Source: an uncultured Verrucomicrobiales bacterium (GTDB taxonomy: Bacteria > Verrucomicrobiota > Verrucomicrobiia > Limisphaerales > Palsa-1400). From it: DNA of 34,197 nucleotides. Shown piece after piece: positions 1-8,680 of the stretch (position 1 is the stretch's first letter; every line of letters begins with the position of its first letter). The position numbers were made by a program, and so were the translations under genes. The notes below the pieces were generated by a model. The model did no database searches. It saw only the letters and a list, made by a program, of their open reading frames with translations, and was not told the origin of the DNA. The DNA lies in NCBI GenBank assembly GCA_903898185.1, contig CAIUEN010000184.1, positions 1-34,197 of the forward strand. Direction: 5' to 3'.

Positions 1-2
1 AT

Positions 3-302
3 ATGGCAAAAGCATCGAAACCATTAACCAAGTCTCAAATCGTAACATCACTGGCGGAAGCATCTGGAATCACCAAGAAGCAGGCGACGCAAACACTGGA
101 AGCTCTTGTGTCGCTGGCCTACAAACATGCCAAGAACACATTCACCATTCCCGGTCTTGGCAAGCTGGTGCTTGCGAATCGGAAGGCTCGCAAGGGACGC
201 AATCCTGCTACCGGAGAAAGTATCAAGATTCCTGCCAAACGAGTTTTGAAGTTTCTGGTCTCCAAGACGGCCAAAGACGCAATTCTGGGCGTCAAGAAAT
301 AG
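3..302 (+). CDS. HU/IHF-family DNA-binding protein
   Basis: 99-aa ORF; typical HU fold sequence (MAKASKPLTKSQIVTSLAEASGITKKQATQTLEAL...GRNPATGESIKIPAKRVLKF). Confidence 0.93.
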   Translation: MAKASKPLTKSQIVTSLAEASGITKKQATQTLEALVSLAYKHAKNTFTIPGLGKLVLANRKARKGRNPATGESIKIPAKRVLKFLVSKTAKDAILGVKK

Positions 303-649
303 CGACAATCAGGTTGGTTGCGGGAAAGCAGATGTGGGAGGACGCCGTTTGGGGTGGTTATGGGAATCATTGGGCAACCGGTGCTTTTCGTTGCTACGCA
401 GATGTTCCATTGCGAATGGCCCTTGCACCTGCCGGTTGCCAAGGCGTCAAAAGGATGCAACACGTAACTAAATAGCGGAAATCGGTGGAATGTTAGAAAG
501 AGAGTGCATACCCAAGTATGGCTGGGGGGAGGTACTATCTGCAGTTCGTGATGATGTCACTGGGAGACATAAGCATGTTTTATGCGCAAACGGTTCCCGC
601 AAACCCGCAAACTCTGTCTGGAAACATCAATAATTCAACCGATAGCAGT

Positions 650-1072
650 TCAGCCTTGGGGCGACTGAATCACGGAGAACATCAGGCCCATGCGAAAACG
701 AGCCAATCTTGCAATCAGGTCTGGCGGCAAGTATTCGGAACGCTGGGGAAACTCTGCATCTACGCCGAAATTCAGAAGCATTACGTCCACGCCAAAGCCT
801 TTAAGACGTTCCAAGTCTTTCTCGTGTTTGCACAGAAAGATTAAGGAGGCTTCGATTTGTTGCGATGGCAAACTAGAACTCCGTTCCTCATTCACCACCA
901 CGACAAAACCTGAATCGGGCCTGGGTTGAAGTTCAGGGTTATCCTTCGTTGGCACTTCGCCCTGGCGAAAAACCGAGACCGCTTTGAAGGGACTATTCTT
1001 TAGGTAACGTTCCACATCAAAGTTCAAACCAGTGGCTACAAATGTGCATACACCCATAAATACATTATGCAT
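650..1072 (-). CDS. hypothetical protein
   Basis: 140-aa ORF with protein-like composition; preferred to the opposite-strand ORFs at 518-844 and 690-929. No family recognised. Confidence 0.5.
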   Translation of the reverse strand: MHNVFMGVCTFVATGLNFDVERYLKNSPFKAVSVFRQGEVPTKDNPELQPRPDSGFVVVVNEERSSSLPSQQIEASLIFLCKHEKDLERLKGFGVDVMLLNFGVDAEFPQRSEYLPPDLIARLARFRMGLMFSVIQSPQG

Positions 1073-1109
1073 ATTTGCTGTCTGAAAATCAACAATCCAG
1101 AGAAAAGAA

Positions 1110-1343
1110 TCAGGGAGTGGTATTCAGGGATTTCCCTCCGGCATTCACCTCCGGCAACGAGCCAACCACTGTGACCAGGTCTCGATGCCCCTTGGCTTTA
1201 ATCCTGATGATGGCCCAACCAGTTTCCTCGTTGAAATATGTGACGCGCTCAATGAGGCCGGAGAGGCTTTCTAAACCAGGTTGATTGGGCGTTGTTTCGG
1301 GACTGGTCACGTAGCTATTCTGTATTTCTTGGGTGGTTGGCAA
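1110..1343 (-). pseudogene. RecD2-like helicase N-terminal remnant
   Basis: LSGLIERVTYFNEETGWAIIRIKAKGHRDLVTVVGSLPEVNAG resembles the N-terminal OB-like segment of RecD2/YrrC; similarity stops abruptly and the ORF ends after 77 aa with no helicase domain. Confidence 0.6.
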
Positions 1344-1798
1344 CGATTAGTCAGTAGTCCCCAAGTTATCGCAAGGCGAGATGGTGGCCGACCACGACGC
1401 AATCCTCTAAGCATGGCCATCTCCATTCGAGGAAATTCATCCACGAGTTCCTGAATGTTCGACTCATCCATTAAGGCAAATGGACCAGCGTTCGCTTCCC
1501 AAATGCTGAATCCGTCGTGGTTGCCTGCAATGTTGGATCGATGCCAACCAACGCTAAGAGTGAACTTGGCATCAAGGGCTTCTGGATTTGTGATGCCAAC
1601 ACAAACGAAGGAATAGCGAACATCGCTGATCGGATAAGAGGACGGATCGCACGAGATGCCTACAGTGAAAACGTTTGGGCCTTCTCGAATTAGGCCACAT
1701 GTGGCGAGCTTGAACTGGTCGCTCTTCTCGATAGCAACTCGAAGTCTCCCAACGTAAGGCTCCATCGCCTTGATGATTTTTTGTGTGACACCATGCAT
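1307..1798 (-). CDS. hypothetical protein
   Basis: 163-aa ORF with coherent composition; its 3' end overlaps the start of the RecD2-like remnant. Confidence 0.5.
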   Translation of the reverse strand: MHGVTQKIIKAMEPYVGRLRVAIEKSDQFKLATCGLIREGPNVFTVGISCDPSSYPISDVRYSFVCVGITNPEALDAKFTLSVGWHRSNIAGNHDGFSIWEANAGPFALMDESNIQELVDEFPRMEMAMLRGLRRGRPPSRLAITWGLLTNRCQPPKKYRIAT

Positions 1799-1824
1799 AG
1801 GAGTCCTTCGGAGGGTCTATCCGA

Positions 1825-2328
1825 TTACGGTTTCATGCCGCCAATCTGTTCCCAAAATGGTTCCAAATCACGAGCGTCGAGCGCCATGAGTTTTACGGCT
1901 TTGGCGTCGCCCAACTCAAAAGCCTCTGCCAAGCAGGCCCACGCCGTCGCCTGATTCCCGAGTTGGCACTCATAACAGGCCAGGTTGAACCGCACCAGCC
2001 AGTCGGTGGGGAATCGGTTGAGGATCTTGACCAGCACCAGACGCGCCTCTTCCGTTCGTTTCAGTTTATGGAAAGCGCATGCCAGGTAAATCGGACCAAA
2101 AGTCCTGTCTGGGTCGAGTTGGGAAATAGTCTGGGCAATGTTCAAGACTGCCGACCATCGGTCTGCCTTGGCATAAATGGCGCACCGCAATTCTAGCACG
2201 TCTGGATGCGTTCGAAGTGTCGGCGCAATCTTTTCCAGTTCCTCGTTCGCCTCATGCCAATTGCCCAATTCAAACCAGCCCAAGGCGACGGAAAGATGAT
2301 GGGAGTCTGGTGGTTCCAACGTTTTCAT
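1825..2328 (-). CDS. tetratricopeptide-repeat protein
   Basis: 167 aa; TPR-like helical repeats (ALGWFELGNWHEANEELEKI, LACAFHKLKRTEEARLVLVKIL, NLACYECQLGNQATAWACLAEAFEL). Confidence 0.8.
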   Translation of the reverse strand: MKTLEPPDSHHLSVALGWFELGNWHEANEELEKIAPTLRTHPDVLELRCAIYAKADRWSAVLNIAQTISQLDPDRTFGPIYLACAFHKLKRTEEARLVLVKILNRFPTDWLVRFNLACYECQLGNQATAWACLAEAFELGDAKAVKLMALDARDLEPFWEQIGGMKP

Positions 2329-2461
2329 GCCGTATTCTTACAGCAACCGCCGATTTGAAGCCAGCGTTGGGATTGGTCTGGACCCGTCAAAGGAATTCTG
2401 AGGATTCTCGTTCTCGATGGGGGAACTCAAAGTTTGAATCCGGCCACGCCAGCGGGCTATA

Positions 2462-2733
2462 TGCAACATTTGTGCGAGCAAGCCCGAGGGAGAAGACACA
2501 GGACGGCCACCAGTGGTCAAGGAATGGCCCCACAACGCTCTCAGGCATTCCTTTGGATCGTATTTCCTCGCAAGGTCATAAACGAGAACCTGACGGTGGC
2601 GGAAATCGGCAATTCCCCGGCTATGGTGTTCAAGCACTACCGTGCCGTCGTTAAGCCGGAAGCAGTCGAAGTATACTGGAACATCCTTCCGAAACAGGAA
2701 ATTGACGTGATTCCGATGCCCAAAGCCTGTTGA
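2462..2733 (+). pseudogene. tyrosine recombinase/integrase C-terminal remnant (frameshifted)
   Basis: Frame starting 2522 reads EWPHNALRHSFGSYFLARS* (HxLRH box II); frame starting 2581 reads NENLTVAEIGNSPAMVFKHYRAVVKPEAVEVYWNI (GNSPAMVFKHYR box with the Tyr). Two consecutive integrase motifs lie in different frames. Confidence 0.75.
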
Positions 2734-2817
2734 AGCGTTTACCCTATGAGATGAAGCGAGAATGTAAGTATGGGTTGTATGGATTGACGCCACGTTCCTC
2801 GCTGTTATTCTTAAAAC

Positions 2818-2961
2818 ATGATCGAGCAGACGCGTGATTCAGAATGTTTTGATCTGATAGTTGAATTGCGGACTCTCATGGGTGCCGCATTGGACTCCAT
2901 CGCTGGGAAGAGCACGGAAGGGGAAGCTTCATACCTGATAGCCAGCACCTTGCTCGTCTGA
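2818..2961 (+). CDS. small hypothetical protein (47 aa)
   Basis: Reads MIEQTRDSECFDLIVELRTLMGAALDSIAGKSTEGEASYLIASTLLV*; plausible composition but short and not in the supplied ORF track. Confidence 0.3.
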   Translation: MIEQTRDSECFDLIVELRTLMGAALDSIAGKSTEGEASYLIASTLLV

Positions 2962-2989
2962 TGAATTGAAAAGTGTTTAACTTGGAGTT

Positions 2990-3763
2990 TCATTGTGAAG
3001 GAGTGGGGGCAACTGTTTTTTCCTTTTCCTGAACAGCGAGATATTTGTTGGCAAAACGTTCAGATAACTCATCCAGGACTCCGAGAACGAGCTCTTGGAT
3101 TTTGATCTTCCCAGCATAACCGATCATGTTGTCTTGATAAATAAACACTGGCGCTGTGCGTAAATCTCCATCCCGAGCCAGCGTGACCCAATCGAGCACC
3201 TTCAGATTGATCGAGGTAGAGACTTGAGTTGTCAGTTTGTTCCACAATGCGTATACTTCAAAAGTAAGCGTTGCCCCGGCACCGTTATCAATTGGGATGC
3301 GGCTTTTGCGAAGCGCGAGTTCGAGTTTATTCCTGATCCGATCCTCCGTGATCTGGTCCTTTATCGAATCATCTAGTATTATATCGATTTTGAAGGCGGG
3401 TATCTTATACAAAACGTCTTCTGTCTTGAGAAGCTTTCGTCTTGCGAGCATCCTGGTTCCGAGGTCGATCAATGCTTTTTGTTCGTCTGAAAGCTTTGCA
3501 GGGACTTCAACTTCCTTGATTTTCTCCACCGGAACCTCTTTGATTTTTTCGACGGGTACCTCTTTGATCCGTTCCACGGGCACTTCTCTTATTTTCTCAA
3601 CCGTTACCGTTTTAACAACGTCTGGCCGGTTACGCTCGTGGAGCCATAGCGTACCAAAAACAACGGTGAGAAGGAATATGACGAAGGTTACAGATAGGAT
3701 TAGGACGGTGCTTCTCCCTGAAACGCCCACATCTGTCGGTTTTTCTACATTCGTATCCATCAT
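2990..3763 (-). CDS. single-pass membrane protein with tandem 8-aa VEKIKEVP repeats
   Basis: 257 aa; N-terminal TM segment (STVLILSVTFVIFLLTVVFGTLWL), then (VEKIREVP)(VERIKEVP)(VEKIKEVP)(VEKIKEVE), then a globular C-terminal region. Confidence 0.75.
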   Translation of the reverse strand: MMDTNVEKPTDVGVSGRSTVLILSVTFVIFLLTVVFGTLWLHERNRPDVVKTVTVEKIREVPVERIKEVPVEKIKEVPVEKIKEVEVPAKLSDEQKALIDLGTRMLARRKLLKTEDVLYKIPAFKIDIILDDSIKDQITEDRIRNKLELALRKSRIPIDNGAGATLTFEVYALWNKLTTQVSTSINLKVLDWVTLARDGDLRTAPVFIYQDNMIGYAGKIKIQELVLGVLDELSERFANKYLAVQEKEKTVAPTPSQ

Positions 3764-4206
3764 GGTTTGAGGTTCTTTGTGTTAGGATCGTATTCTTGTG
3801 GCTTTCCATTGGCAAGGGTCCATTTTTATAGGGGGGGGGAACGAATGCAAAAGCAACCGAAAAGGCAACGCAGGAAGTTGGTGATTCCGAACTCCATCCC
3901 CCCACTTCGTCTCGACAGTGACGGATAATTCCCCTTTGCAGACTACGCCTCAACAGTCACCGACTAGAACTCCGCCCCGAGAATCAGCTTGGTTAAGACC
4001 GCCACGGGCCACGGCATTGCCACCCATAATCCCTGGCAACCGCCGAGTCCCAAGCCGTTCGCCAACAGGATGTCTATAGTATAGTGGCAACGTTTTGCGC
4101 GTGACGACGTGCTTCAATTCGATGCTCTCCCCCCGTTGCTTGATATTTCCGGGCACCAGTGGTCAAATGCGTGAATGTTAGAGCTTTCGCAACCAATTCA
4201 GGACCG

Positions 4207-4956
4207 ATGAACAAAAAACGCGCAACATCGGTGGTCGTGGTCGCGTTATTTCTTTTGTTTCTGGCTGTGCCAACCTGGGCCGACGATTGGAACAACAAAG
4301 ACTGGCCCTACGCCAATCCAAGCGGCGCGTCCACCAAGCAGGACAATTACTTGGTCGAGCGTAAGGAGTTTACCATGTCGTACAGCAACGCGAAGGGGAC
4401 ACCAAACTGGACCGCTTGGTCTCTACAGGGGAGAGATATAGGCAAGGCACCTCGAATGGAATTTTACCCTGACCAAGACCTGCCACGCAGTTTCAAACGT
4501 GTCATGCCCGGCGACTACAGCAAATCTGGTTTCGACCGGGGCCACCTGTGCAACCATGAAGACCGGAGTTCCACGCATGAGACCAGCCATGCCACATTCA
4601 CGATGGCCAACATGATGCCACAGGCCCCAGATGTGAACCGCAAAGCGTGGGAAAAGTTTGAATCCTATTGTCGCAAACAGGTGAAACGAGGGGGATCTGC
4701 ATTTATTATATGCGGGCCAGCGGGAGTGGGTGGCGTAGGGAGCGAAGGTTCTGCGAAAACAATCGGAAAAGGTCGTGAGATCACAGTGCCAGCCTGGTGC
4801 TGGAAGATCGCCGTGTTCAAATCGGCTGGCGGAGAAGAAAAGACCGTTGCCATCATCATGCCCAACAAAATGGGCGTCGGTGAAGACTGGAAACCGTACC
4901 AAGTAGATGTTGGTGCTGTCGAGAAACTGACGGGCTATAGATTTGGCCGAAAATGA
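4207..4956 (+). CDS. secreted DNA/RNA non-specific endonuclease (NucA family)
   Basis: Signal-peptide-like N-terminus (MNKKRATSVVVVALFLLFLAVPTWA) and the DRGH catalytic motif in FDRGHLCNHEDRSSTHETSHATFTMANMMPQAPDVN. The ORF track starts at 4159; 4207 gives a cleaner signal peptide. Confidence 0.9.
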   Translation: MNKKRATSVVVVALFLLFLAVPTWADDWNNKDWPYANPSGASTKQDNYLVERKEFTMSYSNAKGTPNWTAWSLQGRDIGKAPRMEFYPDQDLPRSFKRVMPGDYSKSGFDRGHLCNHEDRSSTHETSHATFTMANMMPQAPDVNRKAWEKFESYCRKQVKRGGSAFIICGPAGVGGVGSEGSAKTIGKGREITVPAWCWKIAVFKSAGGEEKTVAIIMPNKMGVGEDWKPYQVDVGAVEKLTGYRFGRK

Positions 4957-5327
4957 ACGGAAAACATATGGATACCAAAACGAAACTCATTGAACTGACC
5001 AAAGGGCTGACTTTTCAGAGCGAGACAGATGCTGAACTGGAAGTGATCGAATGGAAAAGCGGGAATCCGAAGGAAAACACTGAAAAGCCTCTAAAAACTC
5101 TCTCGGTGGCCGAATTGCTGAAAGGAAGCTCCAAGGCTGAGAAATGGCACGGCAAAGAAGAGCGAGAACAGGTCAAACGATTTCAAGAGCTTCAAGAGTT
5201 TTTGGTTGAGGAACTCGAAGGTGCAAAAGCCTATAAATCCTCTGGTGTCGAAAAGGACATATTCGTGATCGGCAAAAGCAAAGAAGGTGCTTGGTTAGGC
5301 ATCAAAAGCAAGTTGGTGGAGACGTAA
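4953..5327 (+). CDS. NuiA-like nuclease inhibitor
   Basis: 124 aa; GLTFQSETDAELEVIEWKSG... and C-terminal DIFVIGKSKEGAWLGIKSKLVET match the pattern of cyanobacterial NuiA. ATGA overlap with the upstream NucA gene. Confidence 0.78.
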   Translation: MNGKHMDTKTKLIELTKGLTFQSETDAELEVIEWKSGNPKENTEKPLKTLSVAELLKGSSKAEKWHGKEEREQVKRFQELQEFLVEELEGAKAYKSSGVEKDIFVIGKSKEGAWLGIKSKLVET

Positions 5328-5888
5328 GTCGCAGAAATTATTAGTGATACGAGGTAATAAGGCTTTGTCGAGTCAGTCGCAGTCCCAGACATTGCGGCTC
5401 GCAATTCATCCCTCCCATCCGCCAAGTTCCAAATCGACCCGAAACACAACCTGTAGCGGTCTGCGGGAAGTTGCGGGACACTACCTGTTGTGGTAAGCAG
5501 TAACCATTTCCCCCCATCTCACCGCATCGACGACGGTTAAGGACAGCGGTATTCGCAACGACCCTAACGATTGGGCCCGTGAGCTGAGGGATCACTGTCC
5601 GGTTCTGCTCGTTTAACTCGAAGCCACACTGCCCCAAATGCTCGCCTAAGGAATTGTTGCACCACGGAAAACGATGCTTCTTATTCCATAGATTTTGTAT
5701 AAATGGAGCGACTTGATTTTGGGAGGAAAAATCCCGATTTTGACGTCATTAGGCGAGGATTTGGGTGCTTGCACAAATTGAAAAAATAGGATATGAATAA
5801 CCCCACCTCAGATTGGCTGGTTTTGATTCGATCTTTGGTGGCTGGCTTTTAATCGACCGCTGACACCTAAATCCAAAAACAACTAATA

Positions 5889-6389
5889 ATGAAGACTAAA
5901 CCCATTGATTTCAAAGGTCCTGTTCGTGCCTACCTCGAAACACTCACATACCATCGTACCGGCGTGGACATAGAAGCATTCGCGTTACGGCACGGCTCTT
6001 GTTTCACTCCTGCCCCACTGTTAACTGGCATCAAGCACGCCATGCCAAAAGCGTGCTTTACCAACGCGATCAATCTGGCGCTTTCACATCCCGAGCTAAT
6101 ATATGCCGAAGGCTTCGCTCGTCGCGCCCCCATTGGCGAACCAAACATATATTATCATCATGGCTGGTGCGTGGATTTGGCTGGTAATGTCGCCGATCCC
6201 ACCTGGGTTTCCCCCAGCGGAACCGATTACTATGGCGTGGCTTTTCAAACGAGCTTCGTGCGCGATTTCATCGCCGCCAACGGCCCTCAAAACCTGATCG
6301 ACCGCGAATGGATCGTTAAGCTTAACCTTCTGCAAGACCATCAATGGAAACACCCCATTCATGATAAAATTTCAAAAATGAAATTGTGA
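5889..6389 (+). CDS. hypothetical protein, possible papain/NlpC-like Cys-His-Asp fold
   Basis: 166 aa; spaced motif ACFTNAINLALSHPELIYAEGFA...YYHHGWCVDLAGNVADPTW suggests Cys...His...Asp residues. Fold assignment is inference. Confidence 0.6.
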   Translation: MKTKPIDFKGPVRAYLETLTYHRTGVDIEAFALRHGSCFTPAPLLTGIKHAMPKACFTNAINLALSHPELIYAEGFARRAPIGEPNIYYHHGWCVDLAGNVADPTWVSPSGTDYYGVAFQTSFVRDFIAANGPQNLIDREWIVKLNLLQDHQWKHPIHDKISKMKL

Positions 6390-6432
6390 ACAACAATTTC
6401 ATCCCAAGCCCACAAACAGTAATACACCTGAT

Positions 6433-6454
6433 ATTGGAGCCAATTGGCTCCAAT
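6433..6454. repeat. 22-bp perfect palindrome attggagccaattggctccaat
   Basis: Sequence equals its own reverse complement over 22 bp. Confidence 0.9.
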
Positions 6455-6623
6455 CTTGCGGATAGACCATTTTTTGCCATGAAGCAGAGCAATTGATTCT
6501 TGATAATTCACTTTGAGTTCGTTCATTGCCCTGTGTTTCCGTTTTGGAAACATTCAAAGCAATGATTTTCGCCTCAAATTTTCGCCTCAAAGGGTGGGTG
6601 ATTTTGCCCGCAAGTTGACACCA

Positions 6624-6908
6624 ATGGAAGTGATTGAATGGAAAAGCGGGAATCCGAATACCGGAAAGGCTCTGGAAACACTCACTGTGGCGGAATTGTT
6701 GAAAGAAAGCACCACCGTACAGAAATGGCACGGGAAGGAAGAGCGGGAACAGGTCAAACGATTCCAGAAACTCCAAGAATTTCTGCTGGCGGAACTCGAA
6801 GGTGCCAAAGCCTACAAATCTGGCGGGGTCAAAAAAGACGTATTCATTATCGGCAAGAGCAAAGAGAATACTTGGCTTGGAATCGAAAGCAAGTTGGTCG
6901 AAACCTGA
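6624..6908 (+). pseudogene. second NuiA-like inhibitor copy, N-terminally truncated
   Basis: MEVIEWKSGNPNTGKALETLTVAELLKE...VFIIGKSKENTWLGIESKLVET is closely similar to 4953-5327 but lacks the ~28 N-terminal residues. It could still be expressed. Confidence 0.65.
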
Positions 6909-7040
6909 ATGGCCGAGTGCTGACGCGATAGTTAACCGCCAATATTCGTTTGCCTGACGGGCGCGTCTTATACTTCTTAACCCGTTTTATCAGGGTTGAG
7001 TGAACTACCAATTTTCCCACCGGCGATCACAGGCAGTCCT

Positions 7041-7511
7041 CTAGTCTGGCTTTTTCCTAGTTGGTTTTCGATTAAGCTTAGCCAGCCGGGAGTCAGCCAC
7101 CCAGTCTTCAAGATTGCCCAGCCACCCTTTCGTCGATTTCGAGGAATTGTCGCTGAGTTCCACTTCCGCATTTCCTAGAGTATCTTGTTCCCTGTCGCCC
7201 TCTCTGGCTGACTTGTCGTCTTCGTCATCCCAAGGCTTCGCGTCGATAACCCGATTACGCAATATGATGTAGTGTGATTTGCACTCAAATTTGCGGTTTC
7301 CGATAGACGGTTCTAACGAAACGGTTTCCCCGTCAAAGACGAGTTTCCAGCCGGTGCGTGGTGCGAAGGGTGTTACCACTTCTTTCCCACATCCACAGCA
7401 ACAGCGGTGGACCGCCGTTGTAAAGTCGACCGAGACGTAGAGCACACCAGGCTCAATCGTCTCAGGAATGTGGTGAACGAACTTGTGTGCGAGTTTTGTG
7501 TGGACGATCAT
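7041..7511 (-). CDS. DUF6527-like Cys/His-rich protein
   Basis: 156 aa; HRCCCGCGKEVVTPFAPRTGWKLVFDGETVSLEPSIGNRKFECKSHYIIL pattern; ATGA overlap with the E1-like gene. Confidence 0.7.
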   Translation of the reverse strand: MIVHTKLAHKFVHHIPETIEPGVLYVSVDFTTAVHRCCCGCGKEVVTPFAPRTGWKLVFDGETVSLEPSIGNRKFECKSHYIILRNRVIDAKPWDDEDDKSAREGDREQDTLGNAEVELSDNSSKSTKGWLGNLEDWVADSRLAKLNRKPTRKKPD

Positions 7512-8680
7512 TTGGCGTTGTCCTCGTTCAACAGCATGTTCACGTCGGTTGTGTAGGTGCTATGGAGTTCCCGCTCGAGGTCACGATAGAAGCCCCTGAT
7601 TTTCTTCCATTTGACTATTGCCATGATGGCATTCAGAGCGTTCAAGTCCGCGACTTGAATGTTGGACGAATAGATGTCCTTCTCACCGCCACCCGCGAAG
7701 GAAATCTGTCCCGAGTGAACGTGGTCTCGTTGTCCTGGAATGCTTGCTGTAACCCTCAATATTCCGCCGAGCGTTCCATCCACCAGCTCCAATCCCATTC
7801 CGGTGTCCACAAATGGCACGTTGAGCTCCTCAAGTCGCTTGACCACCAGCCTCTTGCTTTCCCCTCCGTCAATGCAGATGAAGGCGAACGTCACGCCGTC
7901 GAGGAGATTGATGTTTGCTGGGGCAATGGCGACTGAATGAGCCACGATGTTGCGGTGCATTTTGGCGTAGATGCCTTTCAAGTAGTCGACCTTTTTTGGG
8001 GCTACCCGCAATTCTTCCAGCGATGGCGCCCCCGGTGCCCGGAACGCATTGTGTTGAAGGAACTCGTCGCCGTCAAATAGATGAATCTCGCGGGCGGGCG
8101 TTTTCGCGACGAAGTCCAGGACGTAGGATCCTGTGCCCCCAAGCCCGATTATCGCGACCGTTTCGTTCTGCAGCCGAGCTGTTAATTCACCAATTCCGAC
8201 GCGATCAGACGCGGTTTCGATGTAATTAAAAACGCTGGCTTCATCTGCCTCCGGCACGCGAAACGTACGAGCTGTTACCCCCGGCTTGAGAACGCTTGCC
8301 GGTCCCGAAAGGATCGCCACATACGTTGTCATCTTGTGGTAATAGTTGTCGTAACGTCCCGATGGCGGTCTGCTTGAAAAGGCGCACTTTGAGGTACCCA
8401 TTGGAACATTGCCACTTGGGTGCGCAATTTGAGAGATTCGGGTTCCATCCGCGTTGCAAGGGAAGTCTCCGTCGAATCCGCAAACGTGGTCGTCAGGCTG
8501 TCTGGTGATATTGCTGGCCATATTCAGACTGGAAATCAATGTTCCAGTGCGCACCTGGTTTTGGGAGTCCACATAGGGAACATCCCGCATCAGAAGCAAT
8601 CCTCCAACGATTTGCACGAAATACCCTTCCTCGCGGAGTCGTTTGAGGTCGGGACTAAGATTGAACGGTTCCTGTGACAT
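7508..8680 (-). CDS. ThiF/E1-like adenylyltransferase with extra N-terminal domain (possibly E2-like)
   Basis: ETVAIIGLGGTGSYVLDFVAKTPAREIHLFDGDEFLQHNAFR is the ThiF/E1 Rossmann nucleotide-binding segment; ~150 aa N-terminal domain (CGFDGDFPCNADGT...SKCAFSSRPPSGRYDNYYHKMTTYVAIL). Confidence 0.87.
   Translation of the reverse strand: MSQEPFNLSPDLKRLREEGYFVQIVGGLLLMRDVPYVDSQNQVRTGTLISSLNMASNITRQPDDHVCGFDGDFPCNADGTRISQIAHPSGNVPMGTSKCAFSSRPPSGRYDNYYHKMTTYVAILSGPASVLKPGVTARTFRVPEADEASVFNYIETASDRVGIGELTARLQNETVAIIGLGGTGSYVLDFVAKTPAREIHLFDGDEFLQHNAFRAPGAPSLEELRVAPKKVDYLKGIYAKMHRNIVAHSVAIAPANINLLDGVTFAFICIDGGESKRLVVKRLEELNVPFVDTGMGLELVDGTLGGILRVTASIPGQRDHVHSGQISFAGGGEKDIYSSNIQVADLNALNAIMAIVKWKKIRGFYRDLERELHSTYTTDVNMLLNEDNAK

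Noticed and set aside
2338-2793. 151-aa minus-strand ORF
   Set aside because: Antisense to the integrase remnant whose motifs read on the plus strand.
3237-3770. 177-aa plus-strand ORF with repetitive STGTSLIF
   Set aside because: Reverse complement of the VEKIKEVP repeat region; the minus-strand protein has a credible TM and domain layout.
6979-6997. aaccc...gggtt stem as terminator after the DUF6527-like gene
   Set aside because: Only a 5-bp stem with a long loop and no T-run on the minus strand; too weak to call.
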